The translations under genes were made by a program, and so were the position numbers. From the NCBI GenBank assembly GCA_035041965.1, contig JAPYMA010000908.1, forward strand, positions 186,001 to 250,000: DNA of 64,000 nt, given 5' to 3'. Of the stretch, positions 1-13,675 are shown piece after piece (the stretch's first letter is position 1; the number at the start of each line of letters is the position of its first letter). This DNA comes from Anisakis pegreffii (Eukaryota > Nematoda > Chromadorea > Rhabditida > Anisakidae). Below the pieces are notes generated by a model that ran no database searches, was not told the DNA's origin, and saw nothing but the letters and a program-made list of their open reading frames with translations.

Positions 1-800
1 GACAGGGTTTAGTGGGCAAATCTGACAGCAGTGTGAGTTTGCAGATGGTGACCATGATATTGCTAAAGCAGTGGTTCTCACGCCCGGGCGCTCCATTACC
101 CATTTTGATGATTTGGCACGCCGCTGTTACCCCTCCCTGTAAAAAAACATACAATTTCTACGTAAGAAGAAATTTACTGCAAGCCACTTGAGATGCGTTC
201 AGAAAATCAGCTGTATTTTCACATGAAAGCGAGATCGCCCAACAATATATATACTTTTCTGAAACTAGAAAATCTAAGGAATCCAATAATGTGAAGAAGT
301 TGCTAAGTTACTGAGCAAACCTGAGGACGCGATCAGTTTGAAGATGGTGACCCTGATAGCTAGTGTGCAGAATGATCAATAGAGATAGAGTGTGCTGAAA
401 TGAGCACCGTCGAGCTACGTGAGATGCCAGCTACTTCTCTTAATGTAACCAAATCGTACAACATATCTACTTTTCTTAAGCCAGAAGATCGATGAAATCG
501 GATGGTGTGAAAACATCACAGTGTTTCAGAGCAAACCTGAAATCAACTATAGTTTGGAAATAATGCCTCTCATTCTACTAAAGTAATTTTCATATGATCA
601 GCAGAGATGCGGTGTACTCAAATGACCGCTTCCAAACTACGTGAGATGACGTCGAAAAGTCACCAGTTTCGTTGAGTATAAGCAAAACCACCCGACCAAG
701 GCATATTTTTCCGAAGCTATAGAATCTGCAAAAGATAAATCTGATTTCTATGCTTTCTTCCATTTACAAGTTTCATTTTATGGATGTAATATCGAATTAA
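1..800. repeat. Degenerate tandem repeat, unit about 240-270 bp
   Basis: Three related segments follow each other. Each contains a version of a phrase ending in GGTGACC (near 40 and 340), then an ATC-rich stretch, a TGAGATG motif (near 190, 420 and 645) and a stretch ending in AAGCCAGAAGAT- or GAAACTAGAAAAT-like sequence. Similarity between copies is clear but imperfect. No open frame or splice structure runs through all three copies, so I see no gene. A short GC-rich insert near 85-140 interrupts the first copy. Confidence 0.4.
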
Positions 801-2610
801 TCTTCCATCATGCTTAGTATCAATTAGTCAGGATTAGGATGTAAATTTCTGCGATTCGCTGAAAAAATTGCTCATCGCTCGTTAATCATCTTTATGGTGT
901 TAACCTTATGAAAAACGAGAAGGATGCATTTTAGGTGATATTCACTTATGAATGTTGTCCTCGTCAAAGCGGGATTATATTGAATGATCTTGATATTGAT
1001 AGAACAATTCGAGTATGCGGTGTGGACAAAGAGAACTCGTCGCTGCTTATGGATAAAAACCCTTGCAGTCAGGATGTATGGAACACTGCAAGCTGAATTT
1101 ACCTGAGAGAACGTTTCATCAGTGCATTAACAGCTGCTCTCATCTATCCAAACGATAAAAGAGGACGATCGTGCATTGAAAAATATATCGCGAATCAAAA
1201 TATCAAGAAAAAAATACACCATTATGAGCGTTAAGAACCAGCTGGTGCCATCAACATAAACTTTACGAATGAGCAATTGAAAAAAGAGCCCATTTTTCCC
1301 TTTATGCGACATCAAGATGAGATGCCCTTTTATCAGTTGATTATTTCGAAAATTTTTCATATGATTGACATCTGATTGCTTACAATACTTTTTGAACTGA
1401 TCCGGGCGTCATGAACTAAATTACTTCGTATCGTTCTCACTCTTGGCAATATATACACTTCGTCATTCTTTTTCTCTTCCACAAATCCCTTTCTACCTCC
1501 CAAGCAATGGTTCGGGTCATGCGAATAAATAAAATTGTTTTTGTTATCACTTTCATTTATTTCTTATGTCATCGTACTGCCGATCATGCTCAAGACTGTT
1601 TATTGTTTGTTGTCTTTCAAACACGTCACATCGTTTTGATTACTTGTGCTTTGCATGCAACGCATTTGTGAATGTGAAGGCGATGGCAGTGAATAATATG
1701 GATAAAAATCGATATTTTCAGCAACCTTGCTATCTGATAACATTATGTATTGCGTACTCTCATGATCACAATCGAAGACATGGAATACTTCTTGTAATTG
1801 GAATGATAGTGTTGATGACGGAAGACAGTAGCGTGGTTAAAGGCCGTAAAATATGTTGTGAACATATGACCATAATGAAGCTAGTTTCGAATCGTCACGT
1901 CACGGTTCGAACCGAATCGTATCGTTTACTGATAACGTCAGTTAATCATTCTATGATCCTTTCAAAACACAACAGTCTAATGCTTTTATCGCTCGACTCA
2001 AAAAATGCTCCAATTTTATCAGTTCAATCCTTCATCAAATGGCAATGTACTTTGTAAACAGCATTATAATCAACATTTCTTACAGCCCTCTCAATGTTTA
2101 CGAAACGTTGTTATTTGATGTTTGCAAATTTTTATGTACAATTCTGAATCGCTCTTGAATCATCGCTTTTGAAATGATGATTTGCTCAATGCAGCGAGCT
2201 ATCGTGTTTCAATTGAAGCTGATTCACGTTTAGTTGATTGATGTGATTATACTTTTATTCCAATGGCAGCGCTTGTCATCGGTTGCATTTTGAGCATGCA
2301 CTTGCCTTATTTCATCGTATTGATCAATTGCCGGGAAGTTGATCGTATCAGTGTGCTGTACCTTTTGATGTCGTTCTTTGTGCAGTAGTGCCGAGTATGG
2401 CGCAGATGTTTTTAAGACAAACATTTAATTGAATTAATGAAGTAAATTTGGAAGCATTCGAATGATAGAGAACGGGCGATGCATTTTAATTCAGTTATTT
2501 TCTTGTCTTGATATACTTGAACTTCCAGATTGAACGATTTCATTCAGATGTTGATTTTCAGTCACCATAGCGCCCATGTGAAGAATTATGCTGACAATGG
2601 GGACTTTTTT
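801..2610. other. 5' flank of unit A, no gene seen
   Basis: No supported exon. The part at about 990-1130 matches the sequence that flanks the RTE insertion near 28 kb and looks like its empty site. The part from about 1,440 on resembles 16,400-17,570 and 37,900-38,680, the matching flanks of units B and C. The longer open frames here, such as 1566-2057, are not preserved in the other two copies. Confidence 0.5.
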
Positions 2611-2628
2611 CAGACAACACGATAGATC
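2611..2628 (+). promoter_or_regulatory. T-rich CAG acceptor before the unit A start, candidate trans-splice site
   Basis: A run of T followed by CAG ends 15 bases before the ATG of exon H1. The same arrangement occurs before the H1 ATG in unit B (near 17,561) and unit C (near 38,668). In unit A an in-frame TAG lies between the acceptor and the ATG, which supports the ATG as the true start. Such sites can receive a spliced leader in nematodes. An ordinary intron acceptor for a noncoding first exon is equally possible. Confidence 0.4.
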
Positions 2629-5600
2629 ATGAGTTCTGAGTGCTGGTTGGTTGGGTGGGTGATAAGCACGAATGATGAAGTGATAAAAGTACTTCGAAGG
2701 AATCGTAAAATTCGATTATCACGCAATAAAACACATCCGAACATTGTGATCGGTGACTGGATTGCATTTCGAGTTTGTATTTGCCTTATTTAACTGCGTC
2801 GATGAATTGCAGATCAGCTGAAGATCCTCCAGTACTTTGATAAATTTCGAATTCCATTTGAGGATGTTTCCTCCATCAAATAGTTGCATCCGCATAATCG
2901 GAGTGTTTATATTGTTTGTACATCGAATCTCTGTCCTGATACCAGAAACTCATTTTTCATGCTTGGAAGCGATAGTTAGGGCTTCTGAAGGTTTACAAAC
3001 TAAAGCATCTCATTCATGTGACAATAAAGTGGTCAGTGCAGAGGTGGACAATTTCAGAAAAATACCGAATCTGGTCAGGGATGCTTAATTCGGATCATCG
3101 ATCCAGCATTGCCAACCAAAATTTTTTGGATCGAATCGAGGATGGAAAGTGGAGTGCGTTTATATTTCTTTTCCTTTCACGCGTCTAGTCTTGACTTGTT
3201 CACACTATAAGTGCTTGAATTCCAGTTCCTCTAGAATTTCCACTCACCACGTTCTCAAATTCTCTTGCAACTACCTGAAATCGCGTTTCATGTGTCATAC
3301 ATCATTAACAAGAAACTTCTTACCGTTTAACTAAATCACCATTTTGCATGTCTTCGCTGGAAAAAACATTACTTTGAGACACGGTTTTTTATTCTTCTTC
3401 AGTGGTATTCAATATTTTTGACAATTTCATCTCATATAAGTGATCCCAGTGGATACTGCTCAATGCTAGTAATGTCTTTCAGTCACCGCAAACACAGTGT
3501 ATCTGCGTAAAAACCATTGCCATCAATTCACCAGATGTACAATTGCAAGAAAGTGATCATGGAATTCATACAATATGGTCACCGCATTTCGAGGTTAATT
3601 TCAATTGCGTTCTCCACTGTTTTGCGCTCGCAACGCAATTTTATTATTGGTGTTTGTTTAATGGAACAATTTTCGTAATATTCCAAGAAACAAGCTTTCG
3701 GCGTTTATGTGGTAATAACACTCTCTTAAATTTCGAAACACAAAGCATTCATATCATACAAACACAAAAAGGAGGAGATCCTCAAAGTAAGATATACGAA
3801 AGTTACATTACATCATTCGAATCGATAGTGCATGATATCCGTGTACATCTTATACATATACAGCTAAAGTACAGATTTAAAGGTTGATTTCACATATCAC
3901 TTTGGTGTCCCTCACGAATCGTCTCTTTCGCGCTCCGTCGCGACACAAGCAAATTATTGCATAACTGCAGAAAATGCGACTATTTGGCGATTAAGCGCTA
4001 AATTACCAACTTCGGAAATTTGGCCCAATTCAGAACTCGCCGTTTGTAGCAACAAATCTTGATCCTGACGAAGTGGCATCCATAACAGAATATGAATTGA
4101 TGAATCAATTATACGATTTGCGGACCGAACTTAGGAAATGAGAATCACTGGCCGAGCGCATTTCTGCATGGAGTACATTACAATGAACATTTCTAGACGA
4201 ATAGTTCCGAATTCATTCACGAACTGCAATGTCTTAATTGCAGAAACTGGCTGATCCTTTAGGCCTCTTCAATGATCCTGTGCATGTGAAACCAAATGTA
4301 GCATACGATGTATGGTGCAGACTGAACAGTGACCCAGAATCACAGTACGATGGCGTTAGTCCAATTCTTGAGATACACTCAATCGAGGCGCCTTCTGAAA
4401 GTCAAAAGATATCGCTCAGTCCTGTATGTTCGTTGCAATCAGTCTTATTTTTGTTTTCTAGCATGATCCATATCGATTAATGTGATTTTACTGTATATGT
4501 ACCACTGAAATTATTGGTTTATGCATGACTCTGTTGGCATTTTCTGAAACATTCGATTGGTAATGCAATTTTGTAGAAAAGGTCAATGATATTTAAAACA
4601 CATGAGATTGACAGAGGAACGCATCTGATAAAAATTATAGGTGATAACAGGACGTATTAAATACGGTGCTAGGTCAAATCAGCTAATAATACTTCGCCTA
4701 ATGACATTTCACCTAATGGACATTTCGTCCGATGGATACTTCATCTAACGGATGTTTCGACCAATGAAACTCCTCTTCACGCTTAGCCACAGCAATACCG
4801 GATGTTCGGCCGCAACCTAGAGATGAACCATAGTCTAAGCCCAACCAACACCATCAGCCCCAGCCTAAGCAACAACCTCATCTTAAGCATAAACATCAAC
4901 CTCCGCGTGGGCCTAACCATCAAACCCAACCTAGGCCTAAGCATCATCCATACAGGGAAGATCACAAACACTCTCGACGTGTTATCTAAATCCAAGGAAA
5001 TGAAGTACTTAATCTATGCCCAAGAAAGCCAAGAAAATAAATAATTTCTAGATACAAATATTCTACAACTATATCACCAAATAAACAACCCCAAGATCTT
5101 CCGAACGTGGTGTCAAGAGATTCGGATAAGTCCTGAATGCTTGGATATAATGCTCTCGGATGCGCATTAGGCAAAGTGTACATTAGGTGAAGTGTCTTCA
5201 GGCGATTTGTCGTTAGCCGGAATGATCGGACACGTTAATTACAGCTTTGGGTGCGAGGAAGCGTATGTAGTCCGAATAATCAGGCGTTATCCTTAAATCT
5301 ATCCCATCAAAACCAGCAATTTCCGGCGCAATGTCCAAAAAGAACTGCAGAAGCTCGACGCGAATCAGAAGGAAGTCCGAAAATGTGTGAAGAAGAACCG
5401 TTCCCATCTGCGGTGAGTCATAGAACATTTCACATTGTAATCAGTGGTTCATGCGTGACCCTAATTTCTGAGTAATGCGCTTGTCATCGCGATTTTGTGA
5501 AAAGTGCAGTGAATCATATGACAGTAGCAGAAGATCGCATGTGATAAAAAATTGCACGTTAATTACAGTCGTCAGTGCCAAGGAGTGCAAGTATTCCAAC

Positions 5601-8600
5601 TGATCATGCGTCATCATTGGATCAACCGTCAAGGAACCACCAATCCACATTGCGAAGTCAAGAGCCATCTGCACAAACTCAGCAGCAAGCCACGGAAAGT
5701 CAAAAAATGCACGAGGAAGAACATTCACGACCATTAGTTGGTGGTGAAACATCTTCAAACCATACCCTGACTTCTCCAGGAAATCAGCAAGCGCATACGG
5801 AGACTAACGAAGGAACGGCCAACAATCAAATGTCGTCAGTAAAAAATCGGAATGACTTGGAAGCAGTTCAGGAAATAACGGCAGTGGATCTAAAGCCGTT
5901 AGTTACGGTCGTTTTATTTTAAGTATTCGTTTGTTAACATTTTAACCAATGCATCTCAAAGCAGTTCATTCAGCCCGAAGAGGGTATTTGTTATAATTTG
6001 ATGAATGCAAAATTTTACAGACTGATGAAAAGAAAGTTTCAAACAAGGTCAGTGAAGAAAACTCCGAAACTGTTGTTGACCTCATAATGAAGCAGCTGGT
6101 GGAGAGGAGGACACTTTACCAAAAACATCGTCAAGAGGCAAACGCTACTAAAAATTTGAGGTATTCATAACTGTCGTGCTGCCCGACCAAATTTTTGTCT
6201 TCTACGAAGCGGTGTTTATTTTTGACATATTTTTAGTTTTTTAGTAACCACCGGAGTTCTGATTCGATAAGATTGAAATTTGGGCGCATATGTCTAGATA
6301 AGAAATGAATGCGCTGTTGAGATTAATTGATCTCTTGTGATGTTCAGATGATCGATAGGATACAGGATTTTGTAGAAGACTGCATTTTTTGCATATACTA
6401 TGTTACGAGCATATAAAAAGAATGCATTTCAAAGTTGGTTGTCTTGAACTGCTCTAATAACATTCTTTGAGATGAAACGTCTTCGAAAAATACATTCACT
6501 GTTCCTGTGATGAAATGATTGCATATTCATGGACGGTGAATGGTGAATGGGCACGAATCGTCGATTCATTTTTTCATGTTTCCAGTTGCTATCAAAATTT
6601 GGTAAACTTCGAAATGCGTTCAGTCGAATTCGAACTGAAATTCTTTTCAGCCTCATCACACGTTCTCAGTATTTTCATTGGTTAATTACTCGCTTCAAAT
6701 GCCCATAGCATCTACGCAACCAACTTCTACCACATTGAATGGGCTGAATTGAAGGACACTTGATAAACGTATCAAAATGAAATTTGCAGTGAAAAGCAGT
6801 CACTTTCAATGAATCAGTGGATCACTGAAGAAGTACAACGCATTGACCACGCATCTAATCTATTCACGTTCTTTGGGTCTACTGCTCACGGTGATACGGT
6901 AAATTCATCTCATGTAATATTGAGCGTTTTGGTCGAATTGTTTTCGCTTTCGAATAAGAACAGGACAAGAAAGACTGAAGTCAGTTCTCTGATTATGACC
7001 ATATGAAAAGGGATTTGCCATGAGAAAAATGACTTCAAAACTGCTATTAATTGAATGTTTGAACGTTGAATGTGATCTCCATTAGGATGCAATGAATGTG
7101 TTTAATATTATGAACAATACTCATAAGTTCGAAATTGATGGTCATGTCGTCACAAAGCGATTTGCAGTGGCCAACTGAGTCAAGAGCTTCTCTTGAAAAA
7201 ATTATTCGAGACTTACGGCCTGTCATTCGTGCTCAACTTGTAAGTCATTCTCAATTATTTCTCGCTTTTCTAGTATCTTATCAGTATTCACTCCCCTCGT
7301 AAACACAAAACGAAAAGAGTATTTCAGTTTCAAATTGTTTCCTCCGCTCTTATCCACACTTGTCTCTTAAAATTATGCCTGTTTGCTGATTCTTTACGAA
7401 TGACCTTCTTTGTGAGACATGCGAGCTCCAAATTTCTGCGAGGAGCACGAACGATTTTTGGAACTGTTCATGATCTTTCGTCATAGAGAGGAGAACACAA
7501 TGATTTCTGAAGTAAAGTAATTTCGTCAGTTTGATCTGTGTGAATCGTTTGGTTACCACTGCGAAACAAGCAAAATTATAGAGGTTTCATCAAAAGTGTG
7601 CCGAGAAAATGGATCCGAAGGATTTGAAGTGGCAGAATCTTTCCGACGCAACGAGAAAGCAATTGGAGATGAGTGATAAAGAATTGGATGAGAATGTCTT
7701 AGCATCGTCATTGGCGATGCAAATTATACGTCGTTTATGTGGCAGTGAAAATGTTGGAACTCAACAAGAACCTTCAAAGAATCAACAATCTCCTGCTGGG
7801 AATCAACAGAAATCATCCAACATTCAGCTGTCAACAGCAAAAGATCCGAAGATGCCTCGGAACAGTCAGAAATCGACACCTGGAAGTCAGGAATGCACCG
7901 CAAAAAAACAGCAAAAAGCTGCTGCAAGTGTGAAGAAATCGCCGATGGATCCAAGATCACTGGAAGAGGTCAGATCGAACTTTTGCCATTCTTCCAAAAT
8001 AATACTTCGAGGGTGTGACTGAGAAATCTGCTGGAGTTGATTGCTTGGTAATTATCAAAACATGAATAATCATTCGGTGTAAGCAAATGCAGATATGATC
8101 GCTCTAGGTTGTTTCTGACGGTCGCGCTGTTGAGAATAGCGTGGAACATTTTAAGGTTCCGAAAGTGAAGGTTGAATTACAGCAGTTGGCCGAAGTTCAG
8201 CAGACTAATGGAAAGAAGGGTTCCAAAAAAGCTTTAGTATTTTCCAAAAATGATTCTTGCAAGGTGGGAATGGAAGATGTATTGGATTTGATTGCTTGTT
8301 AGGAATCAAAAGACATCTGGGATTTTGAAATGTGATCAATCAGTTGGAATAAGCAATTAAGATGTGATGACCCTAAATTGTTTCTGAGGTCGCACTGATG
8401 AGAATAACCCAGAATATTTTGAGGCTCCGAAAATGAAGACTGATTCAGTGGACAGCACAAAACAGTTAACTGAAGTTCAAGGTGAACCGGAAGGCACTGC
8501 TGGTACATCAATTGATCTGATTACTCAATTATTGTGTGAACGTTTGAAGATGGTTCAGTCACATCGGAAAGAATGTCAAGCAGCAATCCAATTGTATGTT

Positions 8601-10101
8601 GCTTTCGCTAATGCTTCACTTATCTCAAACATACGAAGAGGAATGAGAGTTTTTTGAGAAAAATTACCAAGAGAGCGGTCAACGGATGCGCCGAAGCTGG
8701 CCAGTCTTGGAGTTGCAGAGAAATAATTTCTTTTAAGTCCAGTTTAACCGCTGAATCAATGGCAGTCAATAGCGCGTAACATTCACTCCCAAAGTTCATC
8801 TAATTGCAGCCTCGATAACTCTTCAATGGTTGCCTTGATGAGACACCAACGAAAACAGCAAATGGATGGAAGAGAACAATATACGAAAATAATGGCAGAA
8901 TTTGCTGCTAACCTCCCAAAGGTTTAGTCTGTACCAAATTTGCAAGGCCAACCAAATTTTCTGTAAGCAATAGTGGCCTGCATCAACCAAAATTTTGCAG
9001 TGAACTTGTAATGGAGATAAATTATTATTTTTGTTACACCCAAAATTCCGTTGTGTTTCATTTCAGGGGTGTTATGCATCAAGGTATAAATATGAAGAGA
9101 CGTCGAGAATCTTGAGGAAGTTGAGCAGTGAACTTCGCTCCTATTTGGTGGGTTGTCACCGGAGATCCATTATTCCAATAGTGGTTCATACTTCATGACA
9201 CTTATTTCTGATTAAGCCACCGGCATTGATCAGTTATTGATATCAGCTGACGCGTTATCAGCTTCTAGACGTGATTTATTCGACAAAGAATGATTTCCTG
9301 GCGCAAGACTCAATCGAGTACATACGTTTGCCTTTATTTAACTTTAAAAACATATGAATCTTTTAGGCATTTTATTTGAGTTGCGTCAATGCTTGCAATG
9401 AGAATGGGACTAAAGATGAGAAGGAGCAGATCAGGAAGAAGCTGGATATGAAAGAAAGGGATTTCAATGAGAACGTCGCATTGTCGAAGGAAGTATTGTC
9501 AGTTTTGGATGCTTATTCTCCATCAACTTGCCCTAAAGTGGCAGAAAATCACGTACCGCCAGCTGCAGATGTGCAATCATCTCAAAAAACTCACAATAAG
9601 GAATTCCCGACCGGAAATTCGGAACTGAAAGATAAGCAACCATCTGCAGTGGTCCAGCAATCGTCATTGATAAATCCGGGACCGCCTACAAAGGTTGGAC
9701 TGTGTTCGAAATTCTTCCTTATGCATTACCACAGCAAACATCCGGAAAGTGAAATTTAAGATTCAATGGATTGTCAAGAGTGTGATTTGGAGAGTCGACC
9801 TGACCACAAAATTAATTTTTTCGAATATAATCATTATATCCGGCTACTTTCCTCGATTTCAATTAGACTACAGTGCACTACAAATGGTCTGTAAATGAAT
9901 AGCTGGCTTGCTAATTAATTATATGGTTTTCAGAAAGAAATGAGCAGCAGTTCGAAGGATGCGAATAAACTGATGGAATCAAGCAACCCAAAACAATCTG
10001 GTTCAGGAAATAACGAACAACCAAAGACCGCAATTGAGTTCATTGTTGATCAATTGAAAGAAAGAAGGGATCTTTTGCAGACGCTCCGTCAAAAGGCATG
10101 A
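2629..10101 (+). CDS. Unit A modular helical-repeat gene, function unknown
   Basis: I do not recognise this family. Exons I can support: H1 2629-2772, H3 3058-3153, P1 3483-3593, P2 4244-4423, Q 5245-5412, S 5569-5907, beta 6021-6160, gamma 6790-6913, delta 7168-7239, alpha 7582-7968, short beta-like 8156-8263, beta 8424-8593, gamma 8810-8921, delta 9067-9147, alpha' 9367-9693, beta 9934-10101. Joined, they give 909 codons with stop. H1 has a VGWVI...VIGDWIAFR pattern that could be a small beta-barrel (inference). P2 is nearly identical in all three units. Q and S are glutamine/serine-rich linkers. Alpha carries LEMSDKELDENVLASSLAMQ; beta carries LIMKQLVERRTLYQKHRQEA; gamma carries QSLSMNQWITEE. 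The frame stops with TGA inside the last beta exon, as unit C also stops in its last beta exon. One or more exons between H1 and H3 are unresolved, and a one-base difference from unit C just before H3 may mean this copy is damaged there. Confidence 0.55.
4672..5215. mobile_element. Fold-back (MITE-like) element with CCTAATGGACATT-type arms
   Basis: The left arm (about 4,685-4,760) repeats CGCCTAATGACATTT-like phrases, and the right arm (about 5,160-5,215) is their approximate reverse complement (ATTAGGCAAAGTGT, ATTAGGTGAAGTG). The centre (about 4,775-4,960) is rich in CCTAAGC and CCAACC phrases. It lies in the intron between exons P2 and Q of unit A and is absent from that intron in units B and C. 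The same arm vocabulary occurs in two elements inside UBR3 introns. Confidence 0.5.
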
Positions 10102-10292
10102 TGCCGCAGAGGCAAAAGTTTATACCACAAATAACGAAAAACTGAGGTATTTACAACCTTCTTGAAGGTCATCTTATCAATTCAAATAGACATTGACGTT
10201 ACGATATTTATCGCCGCTTACTTAGTGTTTTAGGATCTTAATAATTAATAATTACTTTTAAATAATACTACAATTTTACTATATATTCACAG

Positions 10293-11998
10293 CGCGAAGC
10301 AGTCACTTTCGAGGACGCAGTGGATGATCGAAAAAATTCATCGTGACAATCAGACATCAGCTCTAAAAGCATTCCTTGAATCAAACCCCCAAGCTGAAAA
10401 AGTTGGTAATTCGTATGAAAAGTTCAGTATATCTACGAACATACAATAAATATTCACATTAAAAATCAATAATATCACTACGGTTCGATTCTTAATCACC
10501 TCTTAGTGATTGGATCGATAGTAAATAAAGCATCCGTTCACTGCTTCACTACATCATGAAATTCCCAAAATGATTTTTTGCTGGCACAAAACCTGACTGG
10601 AACATGAATTATTACTTATTCAAGTTTTGAATTTCAAATTCGCAAGATCTAAACTTTCTCGAAACTGTGAATGTTTCCATTTCTAGAATTTTTACTGCTC
10701 TCATTTCAGAGCCTTCCTCAAAAGAGTGTGGTATCAAAAACCTCTATCAATAAGATTCTTAAGGAAGTGCGATTTCATAGCCGTGCTCAGATTGTGAGTG
10801 AAGCTTAGTTAAATCTTTCGCAAAATAAAATTTGCTCGAGACGGAACGAAATTTTCCGCCTTGAATCATAGAATATACACATTTATTATGTGGATCTGAT
10901 CTATTCGACATCAGCTAGCTGATCATCATTGTGAGCGTCTTCGTGTCAAAAATACTTGAAATTAACAACTAATTCATCAAGGAAAACAAATGTGATCTAT
11001 ACGGAGCGAAATAAATAAACTTGTCTAAAGGTTTTGACTTTTAGTTACTAAAATACTCATTGAATTTTAGGAGTTTCATCGGTATTGCGCTGAGCAAATG
11101 AAGCCCGAAGATGCGTTTAGTAAAATCGTTCTGGATACGACGAAAAATTGGCTTGAAATGGACAGGGAACAATTTGAAGACAATGTATTGGCATCTCCTT
11201 TGGCTATGAGAATTATACGAAGGACATTTGCTAGTAGAACTACCACAAATCAGCCGAATCCGAGTAAAGCCGTGGAATCAAGCAACCCAGTACAATCTGG
11301 TTCAGTAAACGACAAACAGCCGAAGACAGCTATTGAATTCATTGTCAGTCAATTGAAGGAAAGAAGAAGCCTTTACGAGAAGCATCGTCAAGAGGCAAAT
11401 GCCGCAAAGCAACTGAGGTATTTGCAGACCTTTTGAATGTCACTACATTCATCGTCCTTTAGGGTACTTTTCAATTTTTTGATGAATACTTTTGATATCC
11501 TTGGATATGAAATTTACAGGGCAAAGCAGATACTTTCGGCGCAGCAGTGGATGATTGAAGGAAATCAGCGCGAAAATCAGGCATCAGCTTTAAAGATATT
11601 CCTGGAATCAAATCCCCAAGCTGAGGAAGTAAGTTTTCTGCCTGCAAATTCAATACATTCACGAGCATACGGTAGCTTTTCACGTTCAAAATCAATAACA
11701 CCAATATAGTTGAATAGGCATTCATCGCTCATTCAACAGGTTTATTGTAAACAGAGCTTCAGCTCTCTGATGCACGATATAATGAAGTTCCTAAGATGTT
11801 TTTTGAAAACTCAAAAAAGATATCGAGCAAAATAAATATCAGCCTTGTGATTACTGATGCATCCCAAGATTGTGCATATTTTCATTTCTTGAATTTTTAC
11901 TGCTGTCGTTCCAGAGCATTCCAAACAGTCAGTTGGTGTCAGGAGCCTCCATCACTAAGATAATTGAACAATCACAACTGCATATCCGTGCTCAAATT
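10293..11998 (+). CDS. Unit A extra module 1: gamma, delta, fused alpha-beta, gamma, delta exons
   Basis: Five exons continue the module order after the TGA at 10,101: gamma 10293-10401, delta 10710-10793, a single alpha-beta exon 11071-11417, gamma 11520-11628, delta 11915-11998. Lengths (109, 84, 347, 109, 84) and phases are correct, and all are open. The alpha-beta exon joins what are separate exons elsewhere: it starts EFHRYCAEQM, carries QFEDNVLASPLAMRIIRR and runs directly into AIEFIVSQLKERRSLYEKHR. Whether this is transcribed with unit A past the stop, belongs to a second gene with an unseen start, or is a relic is unknown. Confidence 0.45.
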
Positions 11999-12070
11999 GT
12001 GAGTTGATTTTGATTGTATCTCATGTAAATCAATATTTGCTCGGGATGGAACGACACGTTGCCTTTCTAA

Positions 12071-12198
12071 TTACCTGGATTACCTGGATTGGCCAGGCTA
12101 TCAAACGTTTGTAACGTTGCTGGCCACAATGCTCACGTTTCCGTTCGCACTGTTTTAGCCTTGATTGACACCACCCTGCTGGCTAGGCGAGCAGGCCA
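12071..12198 (-). mobile_element. 5'-truncated non-autonomous retroelement with RTE-type 3' end
   Basis: The element matches the 3' half of the copies at 24,414-24,710 and about 52,525-52,804. Its 3' end (on the minus strand) is the same AATCCAGGTAA tail as the RTE LINE fragments. It is flanked by a perfect 10 bp direct repeat, GCCTTTCTAA, at 12,061-12,070 and 12,199-12,208. It sits in an intron of the unit A modules and is missing its 5' half, as expected for target-primed reverse transcription. Confidence 0.8.
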
Positions 12199-12417
12199 GC
12201 CTTTCTAATAATAGGATATAAACATTGATGTAATTATGAGTGGTGATTCTCTCACTGTCAACTACCTGATATCATTGCGAGCGTTTTCGTGCTAAAAATA
12301 CCCGATATTAACAGGATATTTGCCATCGAAAACGAATGTAATCTATTAAGAGCTAGACAGCTGAAACAGTGTGAAACTTTCCATTTCTACTGAGAATAGC
12401 TACTTATTGAATTTCAG

Positions 12418-13359
12418 AGGTTTCATCAAGATTGTGCTAAGCAAATGAACCCGAAAGATGCGTTCAGCAAAATCGTTCTCGACACCGCGAAGAAGTGGCT
12501 CGAAATGGACAAGGAACAATTTGAAGACAATGTACTGGCATCTCCTTTGGCTATGAGGATTATACGAAGAACAACTGCTAGTGAAAAGACCACAAATCAA
12601 CTCAACTCCGAATGAACCAATGGAATCAAGCAGCGTAAGAAAATCCGGTTCGGGAAATAGCAAACAACCGAAAACAGCAATTGAATTCATTGTCGATCAA
12701 TTGAAGGAGAGAAGAGACCTTTACCAGAAGCACCGTCAAGAGGCAAAAGCCGCACAAGAGTTGAGGTATTTGCACTCTTTCTGAACCTCACTTAAATTCA
12801 ATTGAACATTCAATTCAAGAACGTTTATCTCCCCTTAATACATTTTTTAAATTTTTTTCTAAGTACTTACAATGTACGTAGACATGAAATTTACAGCGTA
12901 AAGCAGTCAATGTCGGTGAAGCAGTGGTTGACTGAAGGAGGTCAGCGTGACCGTCAGACATCAACTCTGGAGGCTTTTCTTGAGTCAAACCCTCACGCTA
13001 AAAAAGTAAGTGCTCGTACGAGATATTCATTATATTCAGGAGCCTTTCATAGATTTTTACACTGAAAACCAATAGCATCGATAGGATTTGATAGTGAGTC
13101 GTCGAAATAAATAAAACATCAATTCGCTAATCCTCGATATGATAAAGTTCCTAAAATGTTTTTTGCTGACTCAAAATGTGTTTGAAGCGGGTTTTGAATT
13201 TCAATTTGTAATTAATGAACTTTCTTGGAATAGTGAAAGTTCTTATTTATAGCATATTTATTGTTGTCACTTCAGAGTATTCCAAAGAGCCGTGCAGTGT
13301 CTGAAGCCTCCATCAGAAAAATTCTTCAGCAAATGCGATCTGATAGTCTTGCTCAGATT
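12418..13359 (+). pseudogene. Unit A extra module 2, frameshifted in its fused alpha-beta exon
   Basis: Exons: fused alpha-beta 12418-12765, gamma 12897-13005, delta 13276-13359. The alpha half (RFHQDCAKQMNPKDAF and LEMDKEQFEDNVLASPL) and the beta half (AIEFIVDQLKERRDLYQKHR) lie in different frames. The exon is 348 bases against 347 in its neighbour, a one-base insertion near 12,600. Read straight through, it ends at a TGA shortly after the alpha half. Gamma and delta remain intact with canonical lengths of 109 and 84. Either the module is decaying or there is a base error in the assembly. Confidence 0.6.
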
Positions 13360-13675
13360 GTGAGTCAACTTCAGTTAACTCTCTTACAAAATAAAGTTTG
13401 CTTGGGATGGAACGACAAGTTTCCTGTCCATTTTCATTCATAGGAAAGGAAACTTGTCGTTAAATCACCACCTGTTCGAATATTTCAATATTTGCTACGA
13501 ATAGCAGAACTGCCTTATGTGTAATGAGTTCGACGTAAACTGCTCTTCAGTCATACCATTGATCTTTGCAAAGCTGGTCGTTTTAAATTTCTATGACCTC
13601 AATACGTATGGTTAGGTAGCTGAGCCTCTGTGAGAATCTGGATCTCTACTGAAGATGCTACTTACTAAATTTCAG

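Noticed and set aside
2837..3088. Unit A open frame encoding MINFEFHLRMF and ending FRKIPNLVRDA
   Set aside because: The conserved part across the three units is in another frame (NTESGQGCLIRIIDPALP), starting after an internal TTTCAG acceptor.
4783..5044. Overlapping open frames on both strands through the CCTAAGC-rich stretch
   Set aside because: They are produced by the low-complexity centre of the fold-back element and have no splice or family context.
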